The notes under the pieces were generated by a model. The model was not told the origin of the DNA, searched no databases, and saw only the letters and a list, made by a program, of their open reading frames with translations. 64,000 nt of DNA, taken from assembly GCF_007995065.1 (NCBI RefSeq), contig NZ_VOQR01000001.1, positions 2,421,001 to 2,485,000 of the forward strand. Direction: 5' to 3'. Position numbers and translations under genes: made by a program. The DNA comes from Sphingomonas ginsenosidivorax (lineage in GTDB: Bacteria > Pseudomonadota > Alphaproteobacteria > Sphingomonadales > Sphingomonadaceae). The number at the start of each line of letters is the position of its first letter. The stretch's first letter is position 1. Positions 26,206 to 35,429 of this stretch are shown here, piece after piece.

Positions 26206-26522
26206 GGGATCGCTCTAGCGGAGTTTGCAAGTCATTCGCAATAGCGAAGACGCATACTCAGTCTGCAAACGCCGCTGTCCTACACGCGCGCTCTATGGGA
26301 CGGTGTGGCTCTCAACGACGCGGCTCTTGCTCATCGCTGCCACACCGCACCGAAAACACCCTTTTCAGTGTGACTTTTGTGACCTTTCGCGACCTTCGCG
26401 GATCGCCCAGTTGCGGATTCAAGCCCATCAGTTGTGATCGTCAGCTGACGCCCACTTGCGGACGTTCGGTAATTTCCGGAGGATCGGCGCATCGGAGGGC
26501 GCGAAATTTGAAAGGTTCTGAC
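26206..26522. other. Divergent intergenic region, lower G+C
   Basis: The 317-base gap holds the Fur-like site at 26225 and two closely spaced GTGACTTTTGTGACCTTT-type direct repeats near 26369-26390. The sequence is visibly poorer in G+C than its surroundings. No gene or RNA is recognised. Confidence 0.5.
26225..26241 (-). promoter_or_regulatory. Fur-box-like operator before the DUF3649/PepSY/DUF3325 operon
   Basis: On the minus strand, TTGCGAATGACTTGCAA is a 17-base imperfect palindrome (six of eight pairs) resembling Fur boxes of the TTGCRAnTnAnTYGCAA type. It lies just upstream of genes linked to ferric siderophore reduction, so iron repression is expected. Confidence 0.5.
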
Positions 26523-26813
26523 ATGTTCGAGGAAAATGCTATCTGGACACGAACTGAGCTAGATTCCGTAGCTGTCCGTTACCTAGGATTTCGCAATCTG
26601 GAAACCGCCCAAGTGTGGATAGCGAATGGCAACTATGTAAGTATCAACGATCAGGAAGGTGAACCACACAATCTTACGGCAGATCAACAAATATCCGCTA
26701 ACAGTGTCTTGGAATCGTTCTTAAACGATCTTCCTTCCAACACTCATGCTTGGAAGGCGACGATCGCGGAGGCAATAGAATACTTTCAAAATAATGAGTC
26801 GGGCGTCAATTAA
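26523..26813 (+). CDS. Hypothetical protein, low-GC orphan
   Basis: 96 residues, acidic, with no signal peptide or transmembrane helix. Visible parts: IWTRTELDSVAVRYLGFRNL, WIANGNYVSINDQEGEPHNL and FLNDLPSNTHAWKATIAEAI. I do not recognise a family. The base composition is near balanced, in contrast to the GC-rich neighbours, which suggests recent acquisition. AAAGG lies nine bases before the ATG. A single gene of this size with no partner could be an immunity-like or phage-derived remnant, but nothing in the sequence proves that. Confidence 0.55.
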   Translation: MFEENAIWTRTELDSVAVRYLGFRNLETAQVWIANGNYVSINDQEGEPHNLTADQQISANSVLESFLNDLPSNTHAWKATIAEAIEYFQNNESGVN

Positions 26814-26925
26814 CCATTATTTGCGCCCAGAAGAGGACCTTTCGCTTTCCATCACGACGCGACATACGCGATCGGCGAAGCGAGGGCTAAGCAGCGGCCG
26901 GTCGGCAAGCGCCCAATTGCAGACA

Positions 26926-27255
26926 TTAATCTTCGCTGCTGGTGGGAGGTTTCGAAATAAAGGCAACTTTGGTGAAGCCGGCTCTTTGCAGAGTGTAGAT
27001 CGCCCTGCCAATGCATCGATAGGGTGTTTGCCCCATGTCCGTGTCGAGATGCGCCCGACGGCCCGATTTCGCTTCCGGGCGCGCAATCGCAAGCAGTTCA
27101 TCTGTCGTGACCTTACGCCCATCAACTTCGATGCTGCATGATGAAGCCGGCCCCCGAACCATCACGCGAAACGGGGGAAGAGTTCGTTGGGACGAATGCG
27201 CGCTGGTGGACACGAGCAGCGATACGAGTGCAACATGTCTTACGTTCAGCTTCAT
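26926..27255 (-). CDS. ExbD/TolR-like periplasmic protein
   Basis: 109 residues from ATG 27255. A signal-like N-terminus (VRHVALVSLLVSTSAHS) is followed by a domain that matches the periplasmic part of ExbD/TolR: SIEVDGRKVTTDELLAIARP, HLDTDMG and YRCIGRAIYTLQRAGFTKVA, then FISKPP. The hydrophobic segment lacks the Asp that carries protons in true ExbD, and there is no exbB partner, so it probably does not energise TonB. It may be a periplasmic binding module. The frame extends upstream to 27366 without similarity. Confidence 0.6.
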   Translation of the reverse strand: MKLNVRHVALVSLLVSTSAHSSQRTLPPFRVMVRGPASSCSIEVDGRKVTTDELLAIARPEAKSGRRAHLDTDMGQTPYRCIGRAIYTLQRAGFTKVAFISKPPTSSED

Positions 27256-27414
27256 GTAGACCTGATGCCGAAACTTCGTCCGTTCCGGAACGTCAGCTTC
27301 CCACCAATCCCGGACGTTCGCTGTCTGGTCCCAGTGGATGGCCGCGAACACCCGCCGCGTGCGCATGGCCGATCCGTCGCGCGCCCATCACTCGCCACGG
27401 TCGATTATGATTGC

Positions 27415-27427
27415 GATACACTGTATC
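27415..27427. promoter_or_regulatory. Palindrome GATACACTGTATC before the ZIP gene
   Basis: A perfect five-base inverted repeat with a three-base centre, 84 bases before the ZIP transporter start. A half-site GTATCGTC recurs at 27484. It could be a metal-regulator operator (Zur or MntR type), but the match is to symmetry only. Confidence 0.3.
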
Positions 27428-27510
27428 ATCCTGTCTTAGGGCGCGATCGGCGCAGATGACGGAAGTGACAGGGAATTGAGAGTGTATCGTCATGCGGGGC
27501 AGGCGCAGCC

Positions 27511-28227
27511 ATGAACGGCCCGCTCCTCATCCCGCTCGCATTCGGCGCCGCGGCCAGCCTCGCGACGCTGTTCGGGGGGTTCCTCGCGCTTCGGCTGGCC
27601 TCGCGGATCACGCTGATCGCGGCGTTCACTGCCGGGATCGTCCTCGGCGTGTCGTTCTTCGATCTCATCCCCGAATCGCTCGGGCTGGCGGCCGGGCTGT
27701 ACGACGCCCGCGCCGTGATCGGCTGCACGGCCGTCGGCTTCGGCGGCTATATGCTGCTCGACCGCGTGCTGGGTGCCAAGGGCGGGTATGAAGGCGAATG
27801 GCGCGCGCATCTCGCACCCGCCAGCCTGACGCTGCACAGCCTGCTCGACGGCATGGGGATCGGCCTCGCCTTCCAGATCTCGCCGCAGATCGGCTGGGTG
27901 ATCGCGATCGCCGTGCTCACCCACGACATCGCCGACGGCGTCAACACGGTCAGCCTGTCGATGATGACCAGCCGCCGCACGACCGCAATCCGCTGGCTGA
28001 TCGTGAACGGCTGTGCGCCGCTGATCGGCGTGATCCTCGGCCTGCTCGTCACCATTCCCGGCTGGGCGTTGGCGCCGTTGCTGGCAGCGTTCGCCGGGGC
28101 GTTCCTCTATATCGGCGCCTGCGAACTCGTCCCCCGCAGCCACCTGCGTGATCCGCGGCTCAGGACCACCCTCGCCAGTCTGGCGGGAATGGCCCTGATG
28201 CTGGCGGTCACGACCTGGGCGAAATAG
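27511..28227 (+). CDS. ZIP-family metal transporter
   Basis: 238 residues, about seven or eight transmembrane helices. The metal-binding signatures are LHSLLDGMGIGLAF (helix 4) and THDIADGVNTVSLSMM (helix 5), with a His-Asp-Gly pattern typical of ZIP proteins. An Asp-Asn pair typical of ZupT is replaced here. It imports zinc or another divalent cation across the inner membrane. The gene stands alone, with a palindromic operator-like site upstream, and ends 28 bases before the convergent DUF4142 gene. Confidence 0.85.
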   Translation: MNGPLLIPLAFGAAASLATLFGGFLALRLASRITLIAAFTAGIVLGVSFFDLIPESLGLAAGLYDARAVIGCTAVGFGGYMLLDRVLGAKGGYEGEWRAHLAPASLTLHSLLDGMGIGLAFQISPQIGWVIAIAVLTHDIADGVNTVSLSMMTSRRTTAIRWLIVNGCAPLIGVILGLLVTIPGWALAPLLAAFAGAFLYIGACELVPRSHLRDPRLRTTLASLAGMALMLAVTTWAK

Positions 28228-28255
28228 TCCGCGGGCGGCCTCCGCGGACTTGTGA

Positions 28256-28741
28256 CTACATCGCCTGGAGTTCGGTGATGTGGGTCTGGACGACCGGTGC
28301 GATGCTAGCGGCGACGGTCTTCAGGCCCGCCACGGTCCCACCAGCCGCATAGCCCTGATGCAGCGCCAGCGCCTTTTGATGCGCCATCTTCTGCTGCTGG
28401 ACGTACAGCGTGTCTCGCGCCGTCCCCTTGGCCGCACGCAGTGCCGCGACGTTCTTCATGCCGTCCGCGTCCAGCTTGGGCGGTGCGACCTTGACGTTCG
28501 CCGCGATCGCCGCCCGCTTCACGTCGGCGGTGCTCTTGGTGTGATCGGTGATCATCATCTGGGCGAATCCCTTGATCTTCGGGTTCGCCGTCGTCGCCAG
28601 CACGAGCCCGCTCGACTGCCGCTCGTACAGGTCGCCGGCGCCGGCCTTCATGACATAGGCGGGTGCACCCATCGGTGCCTGCGCGGATACGGCGGTCATC
28701 GGCAGCGCGATCAGCGCTGCCAGGGTCAGATATCGGGTCAT
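28256..28741 (-). CDS. DUF4142 domain protein, exported
   Basis: 161 residues with a signal peptide (cleavage near VSA-QAP, residue 20). The DUF4142 ferritin-like helical bundle follows: YVMKAGAGDLYERQSSGLVL, GFAQMMITDHTKSTADVKRA and QQKMAHQKALALHQGYA. The His and Asp/Glu spacing is compatible with a bundle but metal ligands are not proven. Such proteins are common in stress regulons of alphaproteobacteria. It lies 19 bases after the SDR gene and is probably the last gene of that unit. Confidence 0.87.
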   Translation of the reverse strand: MTRYLTLAALIALPMTAVSAQAPMGAPAYVMKAGAGDLYERQSSGLVLATTANPKIKGFAQMMITDHTKSTADVKRAAIAANVKVAPPKLDADGMKNVAALRAAKGTARDTLYVQQQKMAHQKALALHQGYAAGGTVAGLKTVAASIAPVVQTHITELQAM

Positions 28742-28760
28742 GATCGTCTCTCCTAGTGAA

Positions 28761-29543
28761 TTATTCGGCGGTGCCGGGTTCGGCCATCTTGCGATGCTGT
28801 TCGGCGAGCACGGCGTTCGGCGTGATGTTCGCGACCGCGGACTGGATCTTGTTCTTCCAGCCCGACACGATCGCCGCCTTGCCCGCCATCAGCGCGTCCC
28901 AGCCGTCCTTTGCCACGTCCGCCGGATCGCTCTTCTTGGGATCGGCACCGACCGACGTATCGAGCATGTGCGCGCGATCGAAGAATTCGGTCTCGACCGG
29001 ACCCGGCATCAGGTTGGTCAGCGTGACGCCGTCCGATTCCTTGATCTCGTTCTGGATCGCGGCGACGAAGCTATCCACATAGCTCTTGGTGCCGTTGTAG
29101 ACCGCCTGGAACGCGCCGGGGATGTAGCCGGCGATCGATCCGGTCACGAGGACCTTGCCGTCGTTCCGCGCCACCATGTCGCGCAGCACCTTCTGCAGCA
29201 GGTACGACGTGCCGACGACGTTGGTATCGATCACCTTGCGCCACTCGGCGATGTCCTGGTCGAGAAACGCCTCGCCCAGCCCGCGCCCGGCATTCGCGCA
29301 GAGCAAGTCAATTTGCCGCCCCTTTGCCGCGGCGAGAAGCCCGTCGACACCCTCGAACGTCGACAGGTCGGCCTCAAGCGAATCGACGCTGGTACCGAAC
29401 TGCCGGAAGTCCTGCGCCGCCGACTCGATCAGCGCTTCGTCGGCAGCGACCAGAATGTCGTACCCGTCCTTCGCAGCCAGCGTGGCAAGCTCGAAGCCGA
29501 TGCCCGTCGAGGCACCGGTAATGATCGCGAATTTGTTGGCCAT
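28761..29543 (-). CDS. SDR-family oxidoreductase
   Basis: 260 residues: TGASTGIGFELATLAAKDG (NAD(P) motif), CANAGRGLGE, the catalytic Ser in LVTGSIAGYIPGAFQ and YNGTKSYVDSF with Tyr-x3-Lys. The substrate is unknown. It sits 11 bases after the alcohol dehydrogenase gene in a unit behind an EcfG-like promoter, which points to a role in general stress or solvent and aldehyde tolerance. Confidence 0.88.
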   Translation of the reverse strand: MANKFAIITGASTGIGFELATLAAKDGYDILVAADEALIESAAQDFRQFGTSVDSLEADLSTFEGVDGLLAAAKGRQIDLLCANAGRGLGEAFLDQDIAEWRKVIDTNVVGTSYLLQKVLRDMVARNDGKVLVTGSIAGYIPGAFQAVYNGTKSYVDSFVAAIQNEIKESDGVTLTNLMPGPVETEFFDRAHMLDTSVGADPKKSDPADVAKDGWDALMAGKAAIVSGWKNKIQSAVANITPNAVLAEQHRKMAEPGTAE

Positions 29544-29554
29544 ATCGGGGTTCC

Positions 29555-30733
29555 TCAGTTGAAGCCGGGCTTCAGCACGACTTTCGTGACTTCGTTCTGG
29601 TTGTTCTTGAACATGTCATAGCCCTTCGGGGCGTCCTCCAGGTCCATGCGGTGCGAGATCAGGAAGGTCGTATCGATCTTCCCCTCCATGATCGCGTTGA
29701 GTAGCGCGGGCATGTAATGCTGGACGTGCGTCTGCCCGGTCTTGAGCGTCAGCCCCTTCTCCATGAAGGCGCCCAGCGGGAACTTGTCGATGAAGCCACC
29801 ATAGACCGCGGGCATCGACACGCGCCCGCCCTTGCGGCACGCGATGATCGCCTGGCGGATCGAATGAGCGCGATCGGTGCCGAGGAAGGTCGACGCCTTG
29901 ATCTGGTCGATTACGTTGTCGACGAAGAAGCCGTGCGCCTCGAGGCCCACGCTGTCGATCACCGCATCGGGACCGATCCCGCCGGTCATCTCCATCAACG
30001 CCTCGTAGACCGCCGACTGCTCGAAGTTGATCGTCTCCGCGCCGAACTTCCTGGCGAGGTCCAGCCGGTGGGGAAAGTGATCGATCGCGATCACCCGCTC
30101 GGCGCCCATCAGGAACGCCGACTGCACCGCGAACAGGCCGACCGGCCCGCAACCCCAGACGGCCACCGTGTCGCCGGGCTCGATCTGCGCATATTCCGCT
30201 GCCTGCCATCCGGTCGGCAGGATGTCCGAGAGGAACAACACCTTCTCGTCGTCCACCCCTTCCGGAATGACGATCGGCCCGACATCACTGAACGGCACAC
30301 GGACATATTCCGCCTGACCGCCCGCATAGCCGCCGGTCATGTGGCTGTAGCCGAACAGCCCCGACATCGGCTGCCCGTACAGTTCCTGCGCGATATCCTG
30401 GTTGTCCGACGGAAGGCCGTTGTCGCACGCCGAATATTGATGCTTGCCACAATGATAGCAGCTGCCGCACGCGATCGTGAACGGCACCACGACCTTCTGG
30501 CCCTTCTTCAACGTCGATTTCGCGCCAACCTCGACGACTTCGCCCATGAACTCGTGGCCGAGAATATCGCCCGCCTGCATCGTGGGGATGTATCCGTCGT
30601 ACAGATGCAGATCGGATCCACAAATGGCGGTTGCCGTGACCTTGATGATGCAGTCGCGGGAGTTGACGATCTCGGGGTCGTCCACGGTGTCGACGCGGAC
30701 GTCGTGCTTGCCGTGCCATGCCAGTGCGCGCAT
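29555..30733 (-). CDS. Zinc-dependent alcohol dehydrogenase (formaldehyde-dehydrogenase-like)
   Basis: 392 residues of the medium-chain family. Catalytic zinc: Cys in [14 protein letters not shown] and His-Glu in LGHEFMGEV. Structural zinc: the Cys set in [22 protein letters not shown] site: [15 protein letters not shown]. The insert [20 protein letters not shown] and the length are those of the glutathione-independent formaldehyde dehydrogenase group. The ATG overlaps the stop of the SRPBCC gene (TGATG). The real substrate is unknown; aldehydes or alcohols made under stress are likely. Confidence 0.92.
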   Translation of the reverse strand: MRALAWHGKHDVRVDTVDDPEIVNSRDCIIKVTATAICGSDLHLYDGYIPTMQAGDILGHEFMGEVVEVGAKSTLKKGQKVVVPFTIACGSCYHCGKHQYSACDNGLPSDNQDIAQELYGQPMSGLFGYSHMTGGYAGGQAEYVRVPFSDVGPIVIPEGVDDEKVLFLSDILPTGWQAAEYAQIEPGDTVAVWGCGPVGLFAVQSAFLMGAERVIAIDHFPHRLDLARKFGAETINFEQSAVYEALMEMTGGIGPDAVIDSVGLEAHGFFVDNVIDQIKASTFLGTDRAHSIRQAIIACRKGGRVSMPAVYGGFIDKFPLGAFMEKGLTLKTGQTHVQHYMPALLNAIMEGKIDTTFLISHRMDLEDAPKGYDMFKNNQNEVTKVVLKPGFN

Positions 30734-31314
30734 CAGGCGAGCTCCTCTTCCCGTTGTTTGAGATTCATCGCGGCGGTCGCGATCTCACCAGTTTCCATCA
30801 GCTGCTTTAGCCGACGCAGGTCGCGACGCGCCTGGATCGCGGGTTCGCGCTGGAACATCTTGGCGATCAACTTGCCGACCACACCGCCGGGCGGGTCGTA
30901 CATGATCGTCGCGCTCACGACGGTGCCGCGCGCACCGGCGTCGCGGAAATCCACACGGCCGCTGTTGTCGACATCGGCGCCCGGCTGCGACGACCATGCG
31001 ATGTAACGATCCTTCACCTCATCGGTGACGAGCGCGTCCCATTCATAGGTCAGCTTCGCAGGTCCCCGGACGACCCAGTGCGATCGCTTTTCGTCGACGA
31101 CATCGATCCGGTCGACGTTTTCCATGAAGGACGGCAAATTCGAGAAGTCACGAAAGAAGGCGAATACTTCGCTGACCGGCTTGTTGATGGTCACCGCACG
31201 CCCGACGATGCTGTTGCCCTTTGCATCGGCCAGCTGTCCGTGCGCAATCTCTGTGGCGTCGCTACGCTTCGACGCGCTGATCGGCGCGTCGTCTCTCGGG
31301 TGATTGTCGACCAT
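30733..31314 (-). CDS. SRPBCC-fold protein (cyclase/dehydrase-like)
   Basis: 193 residues from ATG 31314, with AGGAG six bases upstream; GTG 31317 is an alternative. The START-like domain is clear: [51 protein letters not shown] and [15 protein letters not shown], ending with a Lys/Arg-rich helix. Such proteins bind hydrophobic ligands. It is the first gene of the unit with the alcohol dehydrogenase, SDR and DUF4142 genes. Confidence 0.85.
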   Translation of the reverse strand: MVDNHPRDDAPISASKRSDATEIAHGQLADAKGNSIVGRAVTINKPVSEVFAFFRDFSNLPSFMENVDRIDVVDEKRSHWVVRGPAKLTYEWDALVTDEVKDRYIAWSSQPGADVDNSGRVDFRDAGARGTVVSATIMYDPPGGVVGKLIAKMFQREPAIQARRDLRRLKQLMETGEIATAAMNLKQREEELA

Positions 31315-31341
31315 CACGCTCTCCTGTCACGAAGTCCCCTA

Positions 31342-31367
31342 AACACCGCCATCTGGGCGAATGTTCC
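31342..31367 (-). promoter_or_regulatory. EcfG-type (general stress) promoter candidate
   Basis: Minus strand GGAAC (31363-31367), 17 bases, then TGTT (31342-31345), close to the EcfG consensus GGAAC-N16/17-CGTT. It lies 28 bases before the SRPBCC start. One base of the -10 differs. Confidence 0.55.
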
Positions 31368-31545
31368 GGAGATTGATCCATGATCACAACGTGTTGATTT
31401 CGATCAGCACGGTTGTCGCGCGATTGACAGAATGACCGGGGCTGCCGTGCCGGAGTGACAACCGGACCCGTAAGGAAGGTCGGATCCCCGCCCCATCCGC
31501 GTCAGGCGCCTTACTAGGCGAGTATCGACGCAGTGAGGATTGCCC

Positions 31546-33141
31546 ATGACCTACCAGACCAGCATCAGTTCGATGACCCAGACGATCACGAGCCGGAGCG
31601 GCGCGTGGGACGGTATTGATGCGGAGGCTGTCGCGCGGATGCGCGTGCAGAACCGGTTCCGGACCGGGCTGGACATCGCGCGCCATACCGCCGCGATCAT
31701 GCGACGCGACATGGCCGCCTACGACGCCGACCCGGCGAACTACACCCAGTCGCTCGGATGCTGGCACGGCTTCATCGCGCAGCAGAAGATGATCAGCGTG
31801 AAGAAGCATTTCGGCACGACCGATCGGCGCTACCTGTACCTGTCGGGATGGATGGTCGCGGCCCTGCGCAGCGAATTCGGCCCCCTGCCCGACCAGTCAA
31901 TGCACGAGAAGACCAGCGTCCCGGCACTGATCGAGGAGCTCTACACCTTCCTCCGCCAGGCGGATGCGCGCGAATTGGGCATGATGTTCCGCGACCTGGA
32001 TGCCGCCCGTGCCGCCGGCAACGCGATCGAGGAGCAGCGCCTGCTCAATGCGGTCGAGAATTATCAGACGCACGTCGTGCCGGTCATCGCCGACATCGAT
32101 GCCGGATTCGGCAACGCCGAGGCGACCTATCTGCTGGCGCGGAAGATGATCGAGGCGGGCGCCTGCGCGCTGCAGATCGAGAACCAGGTCAGCGACGAGA
32201 AGCAATGCGGGCATCAGGATGGCAAGGTCACCGTGCCACACGAGGACTTCCTCGCGAAGGTCCGCGCCTGCCGCTACGCGTTCCTGGAACTGGGCGTCGA
32301 GGACGGCATCATCGTCACGCGCACCGATTCGCTCGGCGCAGGCCTCACCAAGCAGATCGCGGTCAGCAAGGCGGCGGGCGACCTGGGCGACCAGTATAAC
32401 TCGTATCTCGATTGCGAGGAGATCGACCCGGCCACCGCGCAGAATGGCGACGTCATCCTCAATCGCGACGGCAAGCTGCTGCGGCCCAAGCGCCTGCCAT
32501 CGAACCTGTTCCAGTTCCGCGCCGGCACCGGTGAGGATCGCTGCGTGATGGACTGTATCGCGTCACTGCAGAACGGCGCCGACCTGCTCTGGATCGAGAC
32601 CGAGAAGCCGCACATCGAACAGATCGCCGGCATGGTCGACCGCATCCGCGCGGTCGTTCCCAACGCGAAGCTTGTCTACAACAACAGTCCCAGCTTCAAC
32701 TGGACTCTCAATTTCCGCCAGCAGGTGTTCGACGCCTGGGCGGCGGACGGACGCGACGTGTCGGCCTATGACCGCGCGCGCCTGATGAGCGTGGACTATG
32801 ACGGCACGCCGCTCGGCGACGAGGCGGACGAGCGCATCCGCACGTTCCAGGCGGATTCGGCGAAGCGCGCCGGAATCTTCCACCACCTGATCACGCTGCC
32901 GACCTATCACACCGCGGCACTCTCCACCGACAACCTCGCCAGGGAGTATTTCGGCGATGCGGGGATGCTCGGCTATGTGAAGGGCGTGCAGCGGAAGGAA
33001 ATCCGCGAGGGGATCGCCTGTGTGAAGCACCAGAACATGTCGGGCTCCGACATCGGCGACGACCACAAGGAATATTTCGCCGGCGAAGCCGCCCTGAAGG
33101 CGGGCGGCGCACACAACACGATGAACCAGTTCGCCGCGTGA
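31546..33141 (+). CDS. aceA: Isocitrate lyase, long form
   Basis: 531 residues from ATG 31546, with GAGGA six bases before. The active-site segment is QVSDEKQCGHQDGKVTVPHE, a KQCGH variant of the KKCGH signature that is typical of the about 530-residue lyases such as that of Pseudomonas aeruginosa. Other parts: IADIDAGFGNAEATYLLARK and YNNSPSFNWTLNFR. It splits isocitrate into succinate and glyoxylate for the glyoxylate shunt. Malate synthase is not in the window. It stands alone and converges with guaA. Confidence 0.96.
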   Translation: MTYQTSISSMTQTITSRSGAWDGIDAEAVARMRVQNRFRTGLDIARHTAAIMRRDMAAYDADPANYTQSLGCWHGFIAQQKMISVKKHFGTTDRRYLYLSGWMVAALRSEFGPLPDQSMHEKTSVPALIEELYTFLRQADARELGMMFRDLDAARAAGNAIEEQRLLNAVENYQTHVVPVIADIDAGFGNAEATYLLARKMIEAGACALQIENQVSDEKQCGHQDGKVTVPHEDFLAKVRACRYAFLELGVEDGIIVTRTDSLGAGLTKQIAVSKAAGDLGDQYNSYLDCEEIDPATAQNGDVILNRDGKLLRPKRLPSNLFQFRAGTGEDRCVMDCIASLQNGADLLWIETEKPHIEQIAGMVDRIRAVVPNAKLVYNNSPSFNWTLNFRQQVFDAWAADGRDVSAYDRARLMSVDYDGTPLGDEADERIRTFQADSAKRAGIFHHLITLPTYHTAALSTDNLAREYFGDAGMLGYVKGVQRKEIREGIACVKHQNMSGSDIGDDHKEYFAGEAALKAGGAHNTMNQFAA

Positions 33142-33143
33142 TC

Positions 33144-33174
33144 GGGCGGGGGGCGTCCTAGACGCCCCCCGCCC
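33144..33174. terminator. Terminator hairpin between aceA and guaA
   Basis: A perfect 14-base stem (GGGCGGGGGGCGTC and its complement) with a three-base loop, placed between convergent genes; a short CGTTTA follows. It could serve both directions. Confidence 0.75.
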
Positions 33175-33177
33175 CGT

Positions 33178-34734
33178 TTACTCCCACTCGATCGTGCCGG
33201 GCGGTTTCGAGGTATAGTCGTAGGTCACCCGGTTGATGCCCTTGACCTCGTTGATGATGCGCGTCGCGACGCGCGGCAGGAAGTCGCCCGGGAACTGGAA
33301 CGCCTCGGCGGTCATGCCGTCGGTCGAGGTCACCGCGCGCAGTGCCAGGACGTTGTCGTAGGTGCGGCCGTCGCCCATCACGCCGACGCTGCGGACCGGA
33401 AGCAGTACCGCGAACGCCTGCCAGATCGTGTCGTACAGCCCCGCGCGGCGGATCTCCTCGAGATAGACCGCGTCCGCCTTGCGGAGGATGTCGCAGCGTT
33501 CCTTGGTGACTTCGCCAGGGATGCGGATCGCGAGGCCGGGTCCGGGGAACGGGTGGCGGCCGACGAAGATCTCGGGCAGGCCCAGTTCGCGGCCGAGCGC
33601 GCGGACCTCGTCCTTGAACAGTTCGCGCAGCGGTTCGACGAGCTTCATGTCCATGCGCTCGGGCAGGCCACCGACATTGTGGTGGCTCTTGATCGTCACC
33701 GAGGGACCGCCGGTGAAGCTGACGCTTTCGATGACGTCGGGATAGAGCGTACCCTGCGCAAGGAACTCGGCACCGCCGAGCTTCCTGGCCTCGGTCTCGA
33801 ACACGTCGATGAAGGTCTTGCCGATGAACTTGCGCTTGGCTTCGGGATCGGTGACCCCGGCCAGGCCGGTCAGGAACAGCTCCTCGACGTTCACGTGGAT
33901 CAGCGGGATGTTGTAGGCGCCGCGGAACAGGCTGACGACCTGCTCGCTCTCGCCCGCGCGCATCAGGCCGTGGTCGACATAGACGCAGGTGAGCTGTTCG
34001 CCGATCGCCTCGTGGATCAGCACGGCCGCGACCGCCGAGTCGACGCCGCCCGACAGGCCGCAGATCACGCGCCCCGTGCCGACCTGCGCGCGGATTTCCG
34101 CGATCTTGGTGTTGCGGAATTCGGCCATCGTCCAGTCGCCGGTGAGGCCGCAGACGTGGCGGGCGAAATTGGCGATCAGCTTGGCGCCGTCGGGGGTGTG
34201 GACGACCTCCGGGTGGAACTGGACGCCGTAGAAGCGGCGCGCTTCGTCGGCGACGATCGCATAGGGGGCACCGACCGAGGTCGCGACGGGCGTGAAGCCC
34301 GGGGGAATCGTGTCGACCTTGTCGCCGTGGCTCATCCAGACCTGGTGGCGCTCGCCTTCGGACCAGAGGCCGTCGAACAGCGCGCAGGAGCTGTGGATAT
34401 CGATGAAGGCACTGCCGAACTCGCCGCCGTCGCCCGACACGACGACGTTGCCGCCGAGCTGCGCGGACATGAGCTGCTGCCCGTAGCAGATGCCGAGGAT
34501 GGGGACGCCGGCCTCGAACAGGCCTTGCGGGATGCGGGGAGAGTTGTCCGCGGTGACCGACGCCGGACCGCCCGACAGGATGATCCCCTTCGGCTGCATC
34601 CGGTCGAATGCGTCCTGAGCGGACTGGAAGGGGGCGACTTCGCTGTAGACCCCGGCTTCGCGGACACGACGCGCGATGAGCTGGGTGACCTGGCTGCCGA
34701 AGTCGATGATGAGAATGCTGTCGGGATGCTCCAT
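33178..34734 (-). CDS. guaA: GMP synthase (glutamine-hydrolysing)
   Basis: 518 residues. The N-terminal class I amidotransferase domain has the catalytic Cys in [17 protein letters not shown] and His in [12 protein letters not shown]. The ATP pyrophosphatase domain has the P-loop [16 protein letters not shown]. The C-terminal dimer domain ends KPPGTIEWE, as is invariant in GuaA. It converts XMP to GMP. It lies directly after the ribosomal cluster terminator on the same strand, so it should have its own promoter. Confidence 0.98.
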   Translation of the reverse strand: MEHPDSILIIDFGSQVTQLIARRVREAGVYSEVAPFQSAQDAFDRMQPKGIILSGGPASVTADNSPRIPQGLFEAGVPILGICYGQQLMSAQLGGNVVVSGDGGEFGSAFIDIHSSCALFDGLWSEGERHQVWMSHGDKVDTIPPGFTPVATSVGAPYAIVADEARRFYGVQFHPEVVHTPDGAKLIANFARHVCGLTGDWTMAEFRNTKIAEIRAQVGTGRVICGLSGGVDSAVAAVLIHEAIGEQLTCVYVDHGLMRAGESEQVVSLFRGAYNIPLIHVNVEELFLTGLAGVTDPEAKRKFIGKTFIDVFETEARKLGGAEFLAQGTLYPDVIESVSFTGGPSVTIKSHHNVGGLPERMDMKLVEPLRELFKDEVRALGRELGLPEIFVGRHPFPGPGLAIRIPGEVTKERCDILRKADAVYLEEIRRAGLYDTIWQAFAVLLPVRSVGVMGDGRTYDNVLALRAVTSTDGMTAEAFQFPGDFLPRVATRIINEVKGINRVTYDYTSKPPGTIEWE

Positions 34735-34768
34735 CCGGGGCGCATAGCCCGGCGGGCCTCACAACGAA

Positions 34769-34804
34769 AGAGGCCGCGCCTCCCAACCGGGAAGCGCGGC
34801 CTCT
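34769..34804 (-). terminator. Intrinsic terminator after rplQ
   Basis: On the minus strand AGAGGCCGCGC pairs with GCGCGGCCTCT, followed by TTCGTT. It closes the alpha operon. Confidence 0.8.
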
Positions 34805-34826
34805 TCATTTTACCTGAAGGCGCGGA

Positions 34827-35243
34827 TTACGCGTCCTCATAGTCTTCCGTCATCACCGGGCCCGAGTCCTGGCCCTTCGCCGAGACGTCGCGATCGACGA
34901 ACTCGATGATCGCCATCGGCGAGGCGTCGGACAGGCGGATGCCGGCCTTGATCACGCGGGTGTAGCCGCCGTTGCGATCCGCGTAGCGCGGGGCCAGCGT
35001 GTCGAACAGCTTGACCAGCTGCGCGTCGTCGAGGAGCTTGGCGTGCGCGAGACGACGGTTGGACAGGCCACCCTTCTTCGCGAGCGTGATCAGCTTCTCG
35101 ATGTAAGGACGCAGTTCCTTCGCCTTGGCGACGGTGGTGGTGATCTGCTCGTGCTTGATGAGCGCAGCGCTCATGTTGCGGAACAGAGCAAGACGGTGGG
35201 CCGAGGTCCGCTGAAGCTTACGGCCGCCTACGCGATGGCGCAT
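34827..35243 (-). CDS. rplQ: 50S ribosomal protein L17
   Basis: 138 residues: [20 protein letters not shown] at the N-terminus, [40 protein letters not shown]. It has a short acidic tail. Last gene of the rpsM-rpsK-rpoA-rplQ operon. Confidence 0.98.
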   Translation of the reverse strand: MRHRVGGRKLQRTSAHRLALFRNMSAALIKHEQITTTVAKAKELRPYIEKLITLAKKGGLSNRRLAHAKLLDDAQLVKLFDTLAPRYADRNGGYTRVIKAGIRLSDASPMAIIEFVDRDVSAKGQDSGPVMTEDYEDA

Positions 35244-35429
35244 GTGTCATTCCTTACGTTCGTTATGGGGCCGTATGAGGTACCCCGTAGCAGGCGGTGT
35301 TGAAGGCCACCGCCCATCGCCTTTCTCTCTGGCCGCCGCGGCAAAGCCGCGTCGTCGGTCGGGCCAAGGCCCGCCGGCCGGGCTGCGTCGTCTCCGGGCC
35401 AGCTTGCGCTGACCCGGTGCGACTTAGCC

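Noticed and set aside
33553..34842. Plus-strand open frame opposite guaA
   Set aside because: Shadow frame; guaA on the other strand is complete and full length.
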